A stretch of DNA of 64,000 bases from Hymenobacter roseosalivarius DSM 11622 (GCF_900176135.1 NZ_FWWW01000087.1:1-64000); one strand, 5' to 3'. Shown: positions 38,774 to 48,648, numbered from the stretch's first letter. A program made the numbers and translations. Notes: generated by a model from the letters alone, not told the origin.

Positions 38774-39448
38774 TTGATAACCAAGTTATTAATTTTTCAC
38801 CTCCTTTCCTTCGCTAGTATCATTGTCTTACTTATAATAGCCTTAGCCGGAGCTGATTATATCACTCACGTTTCTTATAAATTAACTATCATAGGGCTAT
38901 TCTTATGGTTAGGATTGGGAATAGCGTATATAATATTTTATGTGATATATATACTCGGACGCAAACTCGAATCAGACAGATATTGCATGATTTTTAAAAT
39001 TAAACCTATTGGATTTCGGTTTATTCCGTTAGTGGTTTTTCTGAATGGCATGAGCCCTTACTTGAGTCTTAAGACCCAGACCAGTCTTTCGATGTTCAGC
39101 AATCTTAGGACTGAGGGTGGCATAAGTAATCACCTATTCATGCCTAAAAGCTTGCAAATAAATGGATTGGAAAAAGATTTAGTTAAAATTATTGCTACTG
39201 ATCTTAATGAGTTAAAGCAGTATACTCATAATAAGCAGTACATAACTTATTTCGAATTTCGACGGATTATTAGTGAGGCGAAAACTAATTTATATGTCAA
39301 TTATATGCGAAATGACCAACCACAAACAGTAAAGATTGTAGATGGTAGTAGTACCAAGCCCGAATTATTGGTGCCGCATAATTGGGTCTTAACCAAATTT
39401 GTTCGCTTTCGCCCAATTGATAAAGGCGCATGTTTATGTAAGCACTAG
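38774..39448 (+). CDS. AT-rich membrane protein of unknown function, possibly 5'-truncated
   Basis: 224 residues with two N-terminal hydrophobic segments (about 5-27 and 35-60) and a soluble C-terminal half containing LNGMSPYLSLKTQTSLSMFSNLRTEGG and SNHLFMP. That segment reminds me of the C-terminal region of longer multi-pass membrane proteins, but I cannot name the family. The only start is a TTG directly after an in-frame stop, and the protein begins inside a membrane helix, so this may be the 3' remnant of a larger gene. Composition is much more AT-rich than its neighbours, like 7091-8818, suggesting transfer. Confidence 0.5.
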   Translation: MITKLLIFHLLSFASIIVLLIIALAGADYITHVSYKLTIIGLFLWLGLGIAYIIFYVIYILGRKLESDRYCMIFKIKPIGFRFIPLVVFLNGMSPYLSLKTQTSLSMFSNLRTEGGISNHLFMPKSLQINGLEKDLVKIIATDLNELKQYTHNKQYITYFEFRRIISEAKTNLYVNYMRNDQPQTVKIVDGSSTKPELLVPHNWVLTKFVRFRPIDKGACLCKH

Positions 39449-39584
39449 AAATACTAGTATCATTTAAACATAGCCAACTCGTGATAGTTTTTTACAACAT
39501 TATGATAAGAAATATATTTGTAGAGATTGATATTGAGACGTAGTTACTTAGACTGAAATTTAATGAATAGCTTAGCTTTTGATT

Positions 39585-40880
39585 TTATGGTTGAGCGTAC
39601 AGCACTCCGCCTTTCATTACCAGCTTTACTTGTCGCAGTGCCTTCACATCGCGGGTAGGGTCGCCGGCTACGGCTACCAGGTCGGCAAGCAGGCCGGGGC
39701 GGATGCTGCCGCGGTCGGGGAGATGGAAAATGCGGGCATTGCCGCTGGTAGCGGCGCGCAATACGTCAAGGGGCGGCAGGCCATGGTCTTGCACCAGTTG
39801 TTCCATTTCGCGCACATTGTCGCCGTGGGTAAACACGCCCACGTCGCCGCCTACTACCAAATCGACGCCAGCTTTGCGGGCTGCTTGCATGCTGATGCGC
39901 TTTTGCTGAATCCGCTCGGGCTCCGGCGTGGTGCCTTTGCGCCAGCCCTGATACTGAGAAACGGCATCGCCGGCGGCGACGGTGGGGCAGAGCGCTACGC
40001 CGCGCTGCTTCATCAGCTTGAATATCTCCGGTGTGCCGTTGTCGCCGTGCTCAATGGTTTCTACGCCAGCTAGGGTAGCCCGCCGCATGCCTTCGGGTGT
40101 GCTGGCATGGGCTACTACGGGGCGGCCGGCGGCCCGCGCTGTTTGCACAATCAGGTTCAGCTCCTCCTGCGAAAACGTAGGGCGGGAAGGCTCGCCCTGC
40201 CCCCAACGGTAGTCGGCGTATACTTTAATTATATCGGCACCCTTGCCAATCTGCTCGCGCACCGCCCGCACGATGCCGTCTACGCCATCGGCTTCCTGAG
40301 CGCCCTGGGGGGCATTTACATCCACGGAAAGCTTAGGCCCATAGCTGCCGGTAGCTACCAGCGCCAGCGTGGCTACTAGTAAGCGCGGACCCGGTATAAT
40401 ACCTTGGTTGATAGCTTGTTTCAGCCCAACATCAGCGAAGCCCGCGCCTTCGCTACCCAAGTCGCGGGCAGTGGTGAAGCCGGCTAACAGCGTTTTTTGG
40501 GCGTGAGCAGTAGCGCGGGCCACCCGGAGCGCCTGCGACTCCGTGAGCACCTGATCGTTCCAGCTCGTCTCGTTGTACGGGTGTAGCAGCAGGTGCGAAT
40601 GCCCCTCAATAAGACCCGGCAGCAGCGTAAGACCCGGCAGCTCCAGCGAGCGGGTGCCGGCCGGTGCCGTAATCTGGCTGGCCGGTCCAGCTGCCGTAAT
40701 CTTGTCGCCGGTTACCACTACCACCCAGCCGGAATGCAGACTTTCCCCATCGAAGACAGCAGCCGGGCGAAGTAGCACAGTCGCTGGTGTAGAAAAAGTT
40801 TGGGCCAGCAGTGAGACCGGCGGCCCTAACCAAAAACCAGCCAGCAACAACCCTAAACGACTAAATGAGGAACGCTTCAT
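39585..40880 (-). CDS. Secreted metal-dependent amidohydrolase
   Basis: 431 residues from the ATG at 40880, which places a signal peptide (MKRSSFSRLGLLLAGFW ... LLAQ) at the N terminus. Amidohydrolase motifs: LPGLIEGHSHLLLHP (two metal His), VVAHASTPEGMRRA, GVETIEHGDNGTP and GGDVGVFTHGDNVREME. Close to the imidazolonepropionase-like / Xaa-Pro dipeptidase subgroup annotated in many Bacteroidetes. Substrate unknown; peptides or cyclic amides are likely. A GGGGGGCATTTA word encodes VNAPQG. Confidence 0.83.
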   Translation of the reverse strand: MKRSSFSRLGLLLAGFWLGPPVSLLAQTFSTPATVLLRPAAVFDGESLHSGWVVVVTGDKITAAGPASQITAPAGTRSLELPGLTLLPGLIEGHSHLLLHPYNETSWNDQVLTESQALRVARATAHAQKTLLAGFTTARDLGSEGAGFADVGLKQAINQGIIPGPRLLVATLALVATGSYGPKLSVDVNAPQGAQEADGVDGIVRAVREQIGKGADIIKVYADYRWGQGEPSRPTFSQEELNLIVQTARAAGRPVVAHASTPEGMRRATLAGVETIEHGDNGTPEIFKLMKQRGVALCPTVAAGDAVSQYQGWRKGTTPEPERIQQKRISMQAARKAGVDLVVGGDVGVFTHGDNVREMEQLVQDHGLPPLDVLRAATSGNARIFHLPDRGSIRPGLLADLVAVAGDPTRDVKALRQVKLVMKGGVLYAQP

Positions 40881-41045
40881 AAAAGAAAGAAAAGTATACG
40901 CAAAGCCGACGACTAAGACCAATTTACAGCCCTGTGCAACCTTCATAATCAGTTGGTTATTCGGGGTAGCTCCAAAATATAAATGCATTCCTGTAGGGGC
41001 CATCGCCTTTGCGGCTCCCGCAGGAATGCATTGAAAGGTAGCTTT

Positions 41046-41555
41046 TTAGGAGTGACCCAACTCGGCTACGGCAGGCTGCGATTTATCGGATACAGCAGGT
41101 AAGGAAGGGGCGACAACCACGCCGTTGTTTGGCGCCGCAGATTTGCTTTCCCATGCCTGAAAGCGCGCAATCTCGCCCTGAAACTTGCTGATAAACCAGC
41201 TGATCAGACTCAGATCATCCAGAAAACCGATTACGGGAATAAAATCGGGTACTAGGTCGATGGGCGACAACACGTAGAGGAGCACAGCCAGGCCGGAGAC
41301 GATAGTCGTCGTTTCAATTTGCCGGTACGAGCCACTGGCAAAAGCGCCTATCAAACGAATCAGCGTGCGCCCCATATCGACTACCTGCTGCAGGGGGCCT
41401 TTTTTGCTGTCTTTCGCGTCGAGCTTGGAAGCTACTTCGCGCAGGATGATGGCAATGCGGAAGGGGCGCCCCAGCAGTTTGCCGGCCCGGCCCAGGAATA
41501 CGTTGAAAAGTGCGTTTTTCGAAATAGCGAGGCCTTTTTCGTACAGTGAGGACAT
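41046..41555 (-). CDS. DUF1232 (YkvA-like) membrane protein
   Basis: 169 residues with the DUF1232 core VLLYVLSPIDLVPDFIPVIG followed by FLDDLSLISWFISKFQGEI. Usually a small membrane-associated protein of unknown function. The C-terminal tail is low-complexity. A 334-nt gap to the next gene holds one GGGGGGCTTTTTT and one AAAAGCCCCCC word and the terminator below, but no gene. Confidence 0.82.
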   Translation of the reverse strand: MSSLYEKGLAISKNALFNVFLGRAGKLLGRPFRIAIILREVASKLDAKDSKKGPLQQVVDMGRTLIRLIGAFASGSYRQIETTTIVSGLAVLLYVLSPIDLVPDFIPVIGFLDDLSLISWFISKFQGEIARFQAWESKSAAPNNGVVVAPSLPAVSDKSQPAVAELGHS

Positions 41556-41825
41556 GGAGAATTGGTTAGGTAAAGGGTTAGTTAAAGGGGTACGGTTGAG
41601 AAAGCGCTGGCGTTGTAGAAGCTTTATGATTGGCTATAAATTTTGATAGCAATAATTTGAAAATCAGCTTATTGCAGCAAGTCATGCAGCGAGCTGACCT
41701 ACACCTGTAAAACAGGAAATGAATTGCCGAGCAGCCCAGTTCCCTAAATCCGGGGGGCTTTTTTGAGAACTGTTTACCCCCGATAAGGCTGCCATGTTTA
41801 CTCAGAAAAGCCCCCCAGCCGCCGC

Positions 41826-41871
41826 AGAACAAAGAAGGCCGCACTTAACAAGTGCGGCCTTCTTTGTTCTT
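41826..41871 (-). terminator. Strong hairpin terminator after the T9SS nuclease-like gene
   Basis: AGAACAAAGAAGGCCGCACTT pairs perfectly with the complementary arm across a 3-nt loop, about 20 nt past the stop of 41890-44985. Confidence 0.8.
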
Positions 41872-41889
41872 AAACTGTCAGACGTGGAT

Positions 41890-44800
41890 CTACTGCTTCA
41901 CAAACCGCTTCACATACGTTTGGCTGGGGGTGATAATGCGTAGAATATACACGCCCGCGCTCAGATTAGCTAGCTGCTGGTTAAGCCGTTGGTTTACCTG
42001 CTCCAGCGAGCCCGCAGCCTGCGCCATGGCGCGACCATCGGTGCTCATTACCTGCATGCGCACCGACTGGCCGGCGGAAGCGGGTAGGCGCAACTGCACC
42101 TTGTCAGTGGCGGGGTTAGGGTAAATATCCAGCTGAGTGTTAGCCTGCCGCGCACTGCTGCTGGCCGTTACGTAGCCGAATGCAAAGCGCGTCAAGACAG
42201 GATAATGATCGGAAGTGGTGTTCGCGTAGTTAGGAATCTGGGCCGCCAGATCGGTGCGGAGCTGAGCCGTGGAAGGCAGGTAAAAGGCATTCAGCTCGCT
42301 TGATACTACGACATGGTCAATGACATCGCCAAAATCAACGGTTGAGCGTTGTCCCGTTTGGCTTAGGGGCAAGGTGAGCGCCACGTAGTTAGCCGCGTCG
42401 GCGGTGAAAGCGCTGTACGAGGTAGCAGTGGTATTGATGCCCGAGGCCACGGTTTGGTCGAGGTCATCGTTGAAGTCACCCAGAATAACCACGTTGCCGG
42501 TCCCAAAGCGCGCGTCCAGCTCAGCTTTCAGTGCGTCGGCCCCCACTTTACGGCGGTCGTACGCTGCTTGGGCATCGGCTACGGAGGTGTTTTCGTTGGC
42601 TTTGGCGTGAATAAGCACAAAGTTGATACGCTGCGTCTGGCCATTGACGGTCACGTCGGCTTCCATTAAATACGGAAAGCGTCCCGAAGACCAAGCGTTG
42701 TACTGGGGGCAGGTAGTGCCATTATTGGGGCAGCGCAGCAAACCGGAGAACGTAGGATTACTCACAACACTCGTGCGATACACAAAAACCAATTTCTGGG
42801 CTGACACGTAGTCGGGGTCGTTGTTGTCGGGAGCATTCGAGCCGAAGTCCGCGACCTTGTACTTGTAGCTGCCGGGCAATTGGCGCACTACTGCCCCAAG
42901 GCGGGCCGTATCTACAACTTCCACCAACCCATATACATCAGCATTCAGGTTAGTCAGCATAGTTAGCGCGTTGGCTTGCTGCAAGTCATCGTTGGTGGGG
43001 GCCTGCGCCGGCGAGCCAAACCACTCGATATTCCAGTTGACTACGTCCAGGGTATTATCCGGCGCATACGTGTTGCCGGCCACGGCGACGGTTACATTTG
43101 CAGCGCCCGCAGTACTGGCCGTCAGGGTAGCCGTGTAAGAGCGAGCCGCCAGAGTAGGCGTAAAGCGCACACTTACGGTTGCGGAAGTAAAATTTGCCTC
43201 TTCAACGGTGTATGTCAGAGAGTTAGAGAAGGGGGACGTGCCGCTCTTGGCAAGCTGAAAGGCTGGATCCGACGATGCTATGGTCACGGGGCCGGTCAGG
43301 TTGCGGAAAGTGGCCGTCAGCGTTTGCTGGGCCGCTGCATTCACGGCCTGATAGCCAAACGCCAGGCTAGCGGGACTAACCAGCAAGACGGGCGCAGCGG
43401 GCGCGTTGGCGTTTTGCAGGCGCAAATCGTCCAAAGTCCAACGGGCGGCCCCCACCTCCGGGCCACTCGTATACACAAAGGCCAGGTACACATTGGGGCC
43501 TTTAAAGCGCGTGAGATCAACGTCGGGCGTGAGCGTCCAGACGTCGGAGCCGCTGCCAGGAAAATCGGCGTTCAAATCGGTCCAGGTGACGCCCGCGGCA
43601 GTTGGACTGCCCGTACCCGTGTAGTTGGTCGAAACCCGGAGCCGCAGCGCCGCACCCGAGAAAGCCACCCGACTCCAGAAAGAGAAACGCGGAAATTGAA
43701 AGGTGCTCAAATCGAACGCCGGCGAAATAAGCCAGTCCTCATTGGAGACGCTGGCCCCAGATGCAAAGCCATTGATTTGTAAGCCATTGGGTGCAGAAGC
43801 CCGGTTCGTCGGGTCGTTGGCCGCGCGACCAAAGGTGGTGCATCCCCAGGTTTGAGGTCCCGTTACACTGAAAGCCGTCCAGGTATCGAAGCTGGTAGAG
43901 CCGCTGGGACACACATTAAAGGAAAAAAGATTGTTGTTCGGATCGATGCCCGTACCGGAAACGACTACGTTTTTGGCCTCCGCCCCGGTGCTGGTATGCG
44001 TAATGGTGCCGCTGGTGATGCCGCCGGTTGTGGGCGTAAAGCGCACGTACACCGTTTGGGCCGTGGCTAATTCAGCAGGTGTAAAGGTGAGGGTCGGAGT
44101 AGAGGAGGCTGCGGGTGCGTTGCTTTTCGATAAAGCAAAACCAGCTGGGGCCGTGGCCGTTACGTTGGCCGTCAGGCTACTGCCAGTGAGCGTGTAGGAC
44201 TTCGGCTCAGAATTCGTATTGAGCGCCTGCCGGTCGAAGATGAGGCTGGTAGGTGCTACGCTTAGCGATGGAGAAGTGGCAATATTACTATTGAAAGCCA
44301 AAGAGAAATCATCGATAGCAGAGCTGGGCCGGTTGCCGGCACCCGTCGAGGCCGCCAGTGCCACCACCCGAATCCAGATGGGCTCGTTGATGTTGTTGAG
44401 CGCGGTACCAAAGTTGGCAGTTACAGGAGTAGAGGAGAACGTAGAGCCGCCGGTTGCTGGGGTTTCAGGCGTGGTAGCTACCGGGGTAAAGGTGGTGGGC
44501 GTGGCCCCAATGCCATAGTCAACGCGCCAAGTGGTAGTACGGGTTGAAGTGGCATCCAGCGATTGAAGGGCAAAAGTCAGTACCAGATTGCCTTTCCCGA
44601 CAGTATTAGCTAGTTGAAGCGTAAAAGCGGCGCCCGGTTCGCCGAAGCTGCCGGTCTGCCGTACGCCCAGCGCCCGGTTCGGGGCGTTGTTTTGCTGCTC
44701 AGCGGTGGCTGTGCCTTCGAGGCCGGTAGCCGAAGCAAAGTTTTTGAAGGCACCACTCGTGTTGTTCCAGAGCACCTCTGCTGTCGGGAAAGCAGCCACG

Positions 44801-44985
44801 GGAGTCCCGAGCACGGTAGCCGTAGCTCCCGTGCGGACGCTAAAGCCCGTAGGCTGGGCCGTCTCCAGGTCATCGAAGTTTTCTGTGTAGGGGCTGGTCG
44901 TCAGTGTGACCTGTGCCCAGGTACTAGCCGCAGGCCAGAGGGCGAGCAGGAAGGCCAGCAGTCGAAAGAGTAGCGCGTGTTTCAT
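41890..44985 (-). CDS. Large secreted endonuclease/exonuclease/phosphatase-family protein with T9SS domain
   Basis: About 1,031 residues from the ATG at 44985, which gives a signal peptide (MKHALLFRLLAFLLALWP). In order: a beta-rich N-terminal region (YTENFDDLETAQPTGF), repeated immunoglobulin-like modules (LSVAPTSLIFD, LVSPASLAFGYQAV), a choice-of-anchor-like module (SNEDWLISPAFDLSTF), an EEP catalytic domain (VNWNIEWFGSP, VLIHAKANE, VVILGDFNDDLD, TSDHYPVLTRF) and a type A T9SS sorting domain (LDIYPNPATDKVQL). Likely an extracellular DNase or phosphodiesterase for nutrient DNA. A longer frame to 45090 is unlikely to be translated. Confidence 0.85.
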   Translation of the reverse strand: MKHALLFRLLAFLLALWPAASTWAQVTLTTSPYTENFDDLETAQPTGFSVRTGATATVLGTPVAAFPTAEVLWNNTSGAFKNFASATGLEGTATAEQQNNAPNRALGVRQTGSFGEPGAAFTLQLANTVGKGNLVLTFALQSLDATSTRTTTWRVDYGIGATPTTFTPVATTPETPATGGSTFSSTPVTANFGTALNNINEPIWIRVVALAASTGAGNRPSSAIDDFSLAFNSNIATSPSLSVAPTSLIFDRQALNTNSEPKSYTLTGSSLTANVTATAPAGFALSKSNAPAASSTPTLTFTPAELATAQTVYVRFTPTTGGITSGTITHTSTGAEAKNVVVSGTGIDPNNNLFSFNVCPSGSTSFDTWTAFSVTGPQTWGCTTFGRAANDPTNRASAPNGLQINGFASGASVSNEDWLISPAFDLSTFQFPRFSFWSRVAFSGAALRLRVSTNYTGTGSPTAAGVTWTDLNADFPGSGSDVWTLTPDVDLTRFKGPNVYLAFVYTSGPEVGAARWTLDDLRLQNANAPAAPVLLVSPASLAFGYQAVNAAAQQTLTATFRNLTGPVTIASSDPAFQLAKSGTSPFSNSLTYTVEEANFTSATVSVRFTPTLAARSYTATLTASTAGAANVTVAVAGNTYAPDNTLDVVNWNIEWFGSPAQAPTNDDLQQANALTMLTNLNADVYGLVEVVDTARLGAVVRQLPGSYKYKVADFGSNAPDNNDPDYVSAQKLVFVYRTSVVSNPTFSGLLRCPNNGTTCPQYNAWSSGRFPYLMEADVTVNGQTQRINFVLIHAKANENTSVADAQAAYDRRKVGADALKAELDARFGTGNVVILGDFNDDLDQTVASGINTTATSYSAFTADAANYVALTLPLSQTGQRSTVDFGDVIDHVVVSSELNAFYLPSTAQLRTDLAAQIPNYANTTSDHYPVLTRFAFGYVTASSSARQANTQLDIYPNPATDKVQLRLPASAGQSVRMQVMSTDGRAMAQAAGSLEQVNQRLNQQLANLSAGVYILRIITPSQTYVKRFVKQ

Positions 44986-45128
44986 AGAGTACGGGAGAAG
45001 TGGCGAATAAGTAAAGCTACGTTTTAGCACTAAGAATAGATATAACTTCACTATTAGCTTTCTGTCATTAGCTAACAAAATGCCCCCCAAGTTGGATCTG
45101 GGAGCATTGTAAGCACTTTTATAAATAT

Positions 45129-45161
45129 AAAAAGCCCCCGGACTACTTCCGGGGGCTTTTT
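45129..45161. terminator. Terminator, AAAAAGCCCCCGG hairpin
   Basis: AAAAAGCCCCCGG ... CCGGGGGCTTTTT, downstream of the minus-strand ATP-grasp-like gene at 45220. Confidence 0.88.
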
Positions 45162-45219
45162 ACAATGAGCTTTGGCTACCGATGCTCAGCTCCAGCTTGC
45201 AAGTTCTGTTTCTGTCTTT

Positions 45220-46407
45220 CTACTCAAATAGGCACACCGTACCGCCCACCCAATCCTTGTTCTTATTAAAGTCAACGCCAATCATTTCGCCCCGGCTCAG
45301 GCGGCCCAGGTTGGTGAGCAAGAGTGGGCGTGGTGCCTGATCGGGCCAGCCGTACAGCATCCGAATTTCGCACTTCACCAGTCCATCCGGCGACTGTACC
45401 ACCGGCTCGTACTGTACCTTGCGCTGGAGCAGGTAGTTATGTTTGTCAGTAATAGCATCCAGGTCGGCGGCCGTTACGTGGAGGCGCACGCCGCTGCCCG
45501 CGAAGGAAAACAGGGGTTTTAACACGTAGTTTTCCAGGTCGGTGGGGTAAGCGGGCAGCGTGTGCAGGTAATGGCTTTCGGGTACGAAAGGGCTATGCAG
45601 CAATGGCATTGTGTACTTGCTGATGCGAAAAAACCAGTTCGGGTGCCCCACCCAGGTTACATCCACGTCATCGGTAAGCTGAAACTCCGTTTGCAGATCG
45701 GGGTGTTGGTCCAGCTCGTCAAAAATCAGGCGATTATAGATGCGCTTGATAGGTATACGACGGCCGTCCTTCTCATAATACAGTTGTCGCCCTTCCTTGC
45801 GAACCTTGGTCAAACACACGACCTCGATGCCCAACGCCCGGCGTGTCAGCTCGAAGTCGAGGCGGGTTTTCTGCTTTTCCGGAAACAGCTCCAGCAAGAT
45901 CACCTGCTCCGGGGCTTCATCGGCCACGATAAGCTGACGCAAATGCTCCACATAAGCAGCGCTGCCGCCCGGCTGGAATACGTGCGACACGGAATCCGGC
46001 ACCGGAAAATGCTCACGAAACACCTGCGGCAGATAATCCTGAAAAGCATACAGCGACGGAAAGCCCTGCAATTCAATTAGCTGCGGCTCCAGCTCGCCTT
46101 TTGCATTCCGGCACACCGCGAAGTCGATGGCCAGAAAGGAAGTGTGCTCATTCTCATTGGGTACGCGCTGCCGGGGCGGCACAGCCTGCTCGGTGAGGGC
46201 TTTAAAATCAGGAGCAGTGAGCACGTCAATGATGCTTTCGCCCGCGCTAATGAGCTTGTCGCGCAGAGTCGCTGGCACAAAAATGGGCGTTTCGGCAATA
46301 CGGAAATCCGGCAGGCCAGGCAAGTCCCGCTCAATGTCTGCGAGCATTGCCTGATAGCGCGACACGCTAAAGGCTTGGTTGTACGCTTGGCGGATTTCGG
46401 GAATCAT
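45220..46407 (-). CDS. ATP-grasp-type ligase, glutathionylspermidine-synthase-like, uncharacterised
   Basis: 395 residues from the ATG at 46407 (MIPEIRQAYNQAF). Recognisable pieces: FLAIDFAVCRNAKGELEPQ, LIELQGFPSLYAFQ, KRIYNRLIFDEL, and a nucleotide/Mg-binding style segment NYVLKPLFSFAGSGVRL. This pattern suggests a circularly permuted ATP-grasp fold, which joins a carboxylate to an amine with ATP. I am not certain of the subfamily. Last gene of a five-gene minus-strand cluster with an amidotransferase, a GCS2 ligase, a second ATP-grasp and an esterase. It is separated from its upstream neighbour by a terminator-like hairpin. Confidence 0.6.
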   Translation of the reverse strand: MIPEIRQAYNQAFSVSRYQAMLADIERDLPGLPDFRIAETPIFVPATLRDKLISAGESIIDVLTAPDFKALTEQAVPPRQRVPNENEHTSFLAIDFAVCRNAKGELEPQLIELQGFPSLYAFQDYLPQVFREHFPVPDSVSHVFQPGGSAAYVEHLRQLIVADEAPEQVILLELFPEKQKTRLDFELTRRALGIEVVCLTKVRKEGRQLYYEKDGRRIPIKRIYNRLIFDELDQHPDLQTEFQLTDDVDVTWVGHPNWFFRISKYTMPLLHSPFVPESHYLHTLPAYPTDLENYVLKPLFSFAGSGVRLHVTAADLDAITDKHNYLLQRKVQYEPVVQSPDGLVKCEIRMLYGWPDQAPRPLLLTNLGRLSRGEMIGVDFNKNKDWVGGTVCLFE

Positions 46408-46463
46408 TGCTGGATGGATAGAGGCGGAGAGGAGGGTGAGCGTTTGGCAAGTGTACGCAAAAT

Positions 46464-46505
46464 AAAGAACGTCAGACTCCACCCGCGTGGCACCTGACGT
46501 TCTTT
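46464..46505 (-). terminator. Hairpin between the amidotransferase and ATP-grasp genes
   Basis: AAAGAACGTCAG / CTGACGTTCTTT with an inner CCAC/GTGG. It forms 26 nt after the 46532 stop and before the 46407 start. Confidence 0.6.
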
Positions 46506-46531
46506 CTGCTAAATGCTTGTTTTAACGTTCT

Positions 46532-47365
46532 CTACGCCGGCTGCAACGTAGCTTCTGGCGTTAGCAGAGCGGCAATAGCCTCGCGCAGGAAGGTTGGTAC
46601 AACCACTGACTCCGTTAATTCAATCGTGCCGGGGTCCTGAAGCAGACGCACCATCTCGTTATACTTGTCCTCGCCATGCTCAATTACAATCTGCTGGCGT
46701 TTGGCATCGGTCAGGAAATAGCGCAGCATACCTTCGCCATCGGCCTCGGGATGAAACTGAGTACCAATGATTTCGGGCGTAAACCGGATGGCCATAATGG
46801 CCCGCTCCAGCGGTACGTGCGGCCGTTCCTTCTCTAAGCACAACACTTTGATACCTAGGTCTGCCATGTGGTTGGCATCAGGCTCCGTTACCTGATAATC
46901 GCGCGAATCGACAGCGTAGAATGGGGTCGGTAGAGCGGCGAATAGCGGGTCGGTTTGGCCAGCCTCGGTTTTGCTGATGGGAAAAATGCCGAACGACGTC
47001 GACTTGCGCCTGCCCAACGTGCCAACCCCCAGGTGCCGGCTTACCAGTTGAAAGGAATGACAGATGAGCAACAGATGCTTTTTCCGCACATGAATGCTAT
47101 TCCAGGCAAAGATGCTGTCAATCAGCGCAAAATAAGGCTGCTCCCAAGGTTCATCGGAAGGCAATGGGCTGCCGGGCCCACCCGATGAGATGTAAATATC
47201 ATAATCCAGAGCCGGTAGCTCACCGTTGGCCCGAACATTAAAAACGTCGAAATACAGGGCCGCGCCGTCGGTTTGGGCCTGACGAATTAACCGCAAAATA
47301 CAACGCATGCCTTCGTTAGGCCGGTTGTCGTACATATCTAAAATGGCAATCTTCAAAAACTTCAT
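46532..47365 (-). CDS. Class I glutamine amidotransferase-like protein
   Basis: 277 residues. GATase1 fold with oxyanion strand YDIYISSGGPGSP, nucleophile Cys102 in LLICHSFQL and the His205-Glu207 dyad in GTQFHPEAD, so the hydrolase triad is complete. No synthetase domain is attached. It could release ammonia for a neighbouring ligase or act as a peptidase on gamma-glutamyl bonds. Next to three predicted ATP-dependent ligases. About 60 residues at the C terminus are extra to the core domain. Confidence 0.8.
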   Translation of the reverse strand: MKFLKIAILDMYDNRPNEGMRCILRLIRQAQTDGAALYFDVFNVRANGELPALDYDIYISSGGPGSPLPSDEPWEQPYFALIDSIFAWNSIHVRKKHLLLICHSFQLVSRHLGVGTLGRRKSTSFGIFPISKTEAGQTDPLFAALPTPFYAVDSRDYQVTEPDANHMADLGIKVLCLEKERPHVPLERAIMAIRFTPEIIGTQFHPEADGEGMLRYFLTDAKRQQIVIEHGEDKYNEMVRLLQDPGTIELTESVVVPTFLREAIAALLTPEATLQPA

Positions 47366-47402
47366 TCGTACGTGCCAACTGTTGAGAGTCAGCTAATTAT
47401 TG

Positions 47403-47450
47403 AAAAAAAAGTAGACCTCAACAGTAACCCAATAGGTCTGTGAGGTCTAC
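47403..47450 (-). terminator. Rho-independent terminator after the GCS2 gene
   Basis: GTAGACCTCA / TGAGGTCTAC, 20-nt loop, followed on the minus strand by eight T residues (47403-47410 as A on +). Confidence 0.8.
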
Positions 47451-47513
47451 ACACATTGGCAAGTTACAACGCAGCTAACTGGTAGTACGTTTTAATCCTA
47501 TTATCACTTTGAA

Positions 47514-48617
47514 TTACAGACCAAAAGTGGTCTCAGCAACAATAAAGTCTACTACTTGCTTTAAGTCGCCGGTTTGGCGGAATACAGCTAATTGACGGTC
47601 TGCGCCAGTACCCATTTCCAGCATTTTCAGTACGTATTCTACCTCATGGCGGCTGCCCAGTTCATCTACTACATCATCTACGAAGTCAAGCAGTTCCAGA
47701 ATGAGCGTGCGAGTCGAAATCTCTTCCTGCTTACCAAAGTCAATCATCTTGCCCGCGATGCCGTAGCGGGCGGCCCGCCATTTATTCTCATTAATGAGTG
47801 CCTTGCGGTACTGTCGGAAGCTCAGGTTGCTGACCATCAGCTTATGAATTTTGGCCACCAACGCCTGCATCACGGCCGCTAGTGCGATGGCTTCATCGGC
47901 CCGCAGCATCATGTCGCACACCCGGTATTCAATGGTGTTGAAGAAAGGGTGGAGGCGCAAATCCCACCATATTTTCTTGCCATTATCAATGCAGCCCGTC
48001 TTAACCAGTAGGGCAATGTACTCGTCGTATTCGCTGGCACTGGCGAAATGCTCTGGGATGCCCGTGCGCGGGAAACGCTCGAATACCTTGGTCCTGAACG
48101 ACTTATACCCGGTTTCGCGGCCTTCCCAGAAAGGTGAGTTGGTCGATAAGGCAAAGATGTGGGGCAGAAAATACCGTAGCGAATTCATCATGTACACGCC
48201 CAGTTCGCGGGTTTCGAGGCCCACATGCACATGCATTCCGAATACTAAGTTGGAACGAGCAGCGTCCTGCAGCTCCTCCACAATCTTGTCGTAGCGCACA
48301 TCAGAGGTGATGGGCTGATCCTGCCAGCGCGAGAAGGGATGCGTACCCGCGGCGGCAATCTTCAGTCCTACCTTATCAGCCAGCTCAATTACGTGCTGGC
48401 GCAAATGAATGACCTGATGGCGGGCTTCTTCGATGTTCTGGCAAATAGTAGTGCCCACCTCCACCACCGACTGGTGCATTTCGGCTTTCACCTGCTCCTG
48501 CAACACCATTTTGCCCCCCTCCACAATCTGCGACATGTGGGAGCGCAAATCGCGGGTTTCCGGGTCAATCGTTTGAAATTCTTCCTCAATTCCGAGCGTA
48601 AATACGGGCTTAGCCAT
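47514..48617 (-). CDS. Carboxylate-amine ligase, GCS2/YbdK family
   Basis: 367 residues of the glutamate-cysteine ligase type 2 family, which makes an amide between a carboxylate (often glutamate gamma-carboxyl) and an amine. Motifs: FTLGIEEEFQTIDP at the N terminus, MHQSVVEVGT, THPFSRWQDQP, FGMHVHVGLE, the ALSTNSPFWEGRETGYKSFR region and a DLRLHPFFNTIEYRVCD active-site segment. YbdK itself is a weak glutamate-cysteine ligase, so the true substrates here are unknown. Central gene of the ligase cluster. Confidence 0.88.
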   Translation of the reverse strand: MAKPVFTLGIEEEFQTIDPETRDLRSHMSQIVEGGKMVLQEQVKAEMHQSVVEVGTTICQNIEEARHQVIHLRQHVIELADKVGLKIAAAGTHPFSRWQDQPITSDVRYDKIVEELQDAARSNLVFGMHVHVGLETRELGVYMMNSLRYFLPHIFALSTNSPFWEGRETGYKSFRTKVFERFPRTGIPEHFASASEYDEYIALLVKTGCIDNGKKIWWDLRLHPFFNTIEYRVCDMMLRADEAIALAAVMQALVAKIHKLMVSNLSFRQYRKALINENKWRAARYGIAGKMIDFGKQEEISTRTLILELLDFVDDVVDELGSRHEVEYVLKMLEMGTGADRQLAVFRQTGDLKQVVDFIVAETTFGL

Positions 48618-48648
48618 AGTGGTATCTGGTTATCTAATGGGAAGAAGA

